NCBI GenBank assembly: GCA_006386115.1
Contig: VFIW01000002.1
Location: 744,001-808,000 of the forward strand
Origin: Globisporangium splendens
Lineage: Eukaryota; Oomycota; Peronosporomycetes; Pythiales; Pythiaceae
Direction: 5' to 3'
Length of the DNA stretch: 64,000 nt
Shown here one piece after another: positions 62,789 through 64,000 of the stretch; position 1 is the stretch's first letter; each line of letters starts with the position of its first letter. A program made the translations under genes and the position numbers. Below the pieces are notes generated by a model. That model searched no databases, was not told where the DNA came from, and saw only the letters and a program-made list of their open reading frames with translations.

Positions 62789-63062
62789 CCGGATTCGCAT
62801 GATGGCCGTGGAGGACTCGTAACAATGCTGCACAGTATGTCGACGTCGACAGCTGGATTGGCGTGACCATCGTGCAACTCTTCAAAATACTTCGGTTCGA
62901 TGATATCTGCCAAATACCGCAGCACGAGGTATTGCTGTTGGCAGACATCATCGAACCGAAGTGTTTTGAAAAGTTGCAGGGTGGCCACATCAATCCAGCT
63001 TGCTACGTTGACGTGCTGCGCAGCATTGCTACGAGTCCTCCACTGCCTTCATGCGAGTTCGG
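62789..63062. repeat. Foldback: 124-bp inverted arms, 26-bp spacer
   Basis: The left arm 62789-62912 and the right arm 62939-63062 are reverse complements with about 84 percent identity and no gaps. Both arms, read inward on opposite strands, encode related peptides (FKILRFDDICQ and FKTLRFDDVCQ), so the arms derive from one duplicated and inverted sequence. Confidence 0.8.
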
Positions 63063-63900
63063 TCTAGCAGGAGATTCGAGCCAAGACCATCATTGGAATG
63101 CATCGCGTTGGCTTTCTTTGCGCCGGGGATCCTCTGTACTGCAGAGATGACGAATATCTTCGCAACGTCAGCGTCCCAATCGCCACGCAGTTCCCTCCCG
63201 AGTAGAAATCGCGATGATCGATGTCCTCTGTCTTGAGACTGCTTGGCTTCCAAAGCGTTGCAAATCCTCGTGCTTCCAAAACGGCACCACACACTCGTGC
63301 ACACGTGGCATCTCGTCATTTTAAAGATGAAACTGCCCCGATTTTGCCAGCATCCTGAAATTCAGAAATCACCTCTCAGTGTCTTCTCGCCCAAACCCAT
63401 CAAGGCGAAACCAGCCCTTGGTTTGCTCGGCATACGGGTCTAAAGCTTTGAACAGGGATCGATATATGCGGCACCGTCACTGTCAGGCCATTTGTAGTAC
63501 ATCCCCTCTTGGAACAAAAACGTTGTGGACTTGCGACGAATACCACCGACCTTCCTCATCCATCTATTGGACGCTTCAACACGACGGCGATGTAGACGCC
63601 GAGCAAGGCAACGTTACTGGTGCTTCACAGTAATAATACGCTGCGTGATAAATGTGTGCTTGCAGTCGATGCATTATCTTCAGGTGAAAAAGTATGGAGC
63701 TCTGGGCTCATGAAAGATCAGTCACACATTCCGCAAACGTATCCATTTCCATGTCGTAGCATGGGTGGGTTTACCACGGCAATAGCGTCAGCACATGACG
63801 CGGCACGTTTAACCGACACGCACACAGAGGCACACCGCATGCATATCCACGGAGGCGTGTCCATGGAGTGAAGCATACAAGCAAGCGCTTTACGCCATCG

Positions 63901-63922
63901 CTCTCTCTCTCTCTCTCTCTCT
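63901..63922. repeat. CT dinucleotide microsatellite
   Basis: A 22-bp CT run near the right edge, followed by TTCGTTGC. It is possibly in a promoter of a gene beyond the window. Confidence 0.9.
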
Positions 63923-64000
63923 TTCGTTGCATTCACGTCTGCATCACAAGAAAATGTGCCCCACCTTCCACTCCGACCAGTCTCTTGTCCCTTCTGGTGC

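Larger units (their letters stand above)
62637..64000. other. Terminal intergenic region with a foldback and broken ORFs
   Basis: About 1.36 kb with no intact gene. A 124-bp-arm foldback lies at 62789-63062. Minus-strand reading of about 63030-63460 is protein-like but interrupted by stops and frame changes, so it may be a decayed element of unknown family. A CT microsatellite is at 63901-63922. Confidence 0.45.

Noticed and set aside
1..64000. CRISPR arrays, bacterial operons, rRNA or tRNA genes
   Set aside because: No regularly spaced short repeats, no polycistronic layout and no convincing tRNA A/B-box cloverleaf were seen; introns show that the DNA is eukaryotic. A covariance-model scan could still reveal a tRNA I missed by eye.

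Overview
The window looks like nuclear DNA of an oomycete (stramenopile). Coding regions are compact and GC-rich at third positions. Introns are short (67-141 bp, GT..AG). The content is ordinary eukaryotic housekeeping (POLD2, NAA20, acylaminoacyl peptidase, bacterial-type IleRS, FKBP15-like and VPS9 proteins) mixed with recently amplified secreted subtilisins and APC-superfamily permeases. The oomycete assignment is inference from gene content and style; I recognised no species-specific marker.

Layout. 0-20 kb: FKBP15-like gene (-), domesticated-looking BED/hAT transposase gene (+), two unknown proteins (+), of which the second carries KEN- and D-box-like degrons, a two-exon acylaminoacyl peptidase (-), IleRS (-) and, head to head with it, a four-exon POLD2 (+). 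20-30 kb: three almost identical secreted S8 proteases; copies 2 and 3 form a 1,644-bp inverted repeat. 30-42 kb: unknown C2HC protein (-), an arsH flavoprotein gene with a homopolymer frameshift (-), five-exon NAA20 (-) divergent from a small SET-domain gene (+), a four-exon gene for a 131-aa protein ending in a ubiquitin-interacting-like motif (-), an LYR-type protein (-), a VPS9-domain protein (+) and a decayed RPB7 copy (-).

42-63 kb: the most striking region. Five APC permease genes lie in a nested inverted arrangement: A(-) B(-) [spacer with a DNAAF11/LRRC6 pseudogene and permease C(+)] B'(+) A'(+). The mirror symmetry continues in diverged intergenic DNA, including a tandem repeat. A and A' are nearly identical only across the coding body, and B and B' are mosaics of identical and diverged blocks; both patterns suggest gene conversion between the arms. 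A stand-alone RNase H gene accounts for the extra length of the right arm.

Functional picture: three surface or secretion themes stand out, namely amplified proteases, amplified permeases and decay of duplicated or dispensable genes. The broken DNAAF11 (an axonemal dynein assembly factor) hints at relaxed selection on flagellar motility, unless an intact copy exists elsewhere. The remaining intergenic stretches (5.7-8.0, 10.1-11.4, 21.7-24.9, 26.5-28.0, 33.0-34.0, 44.2-45.4 and 62.6-64 kb) hold no gene that I can support, but several carry structured repeats or foldbacks.
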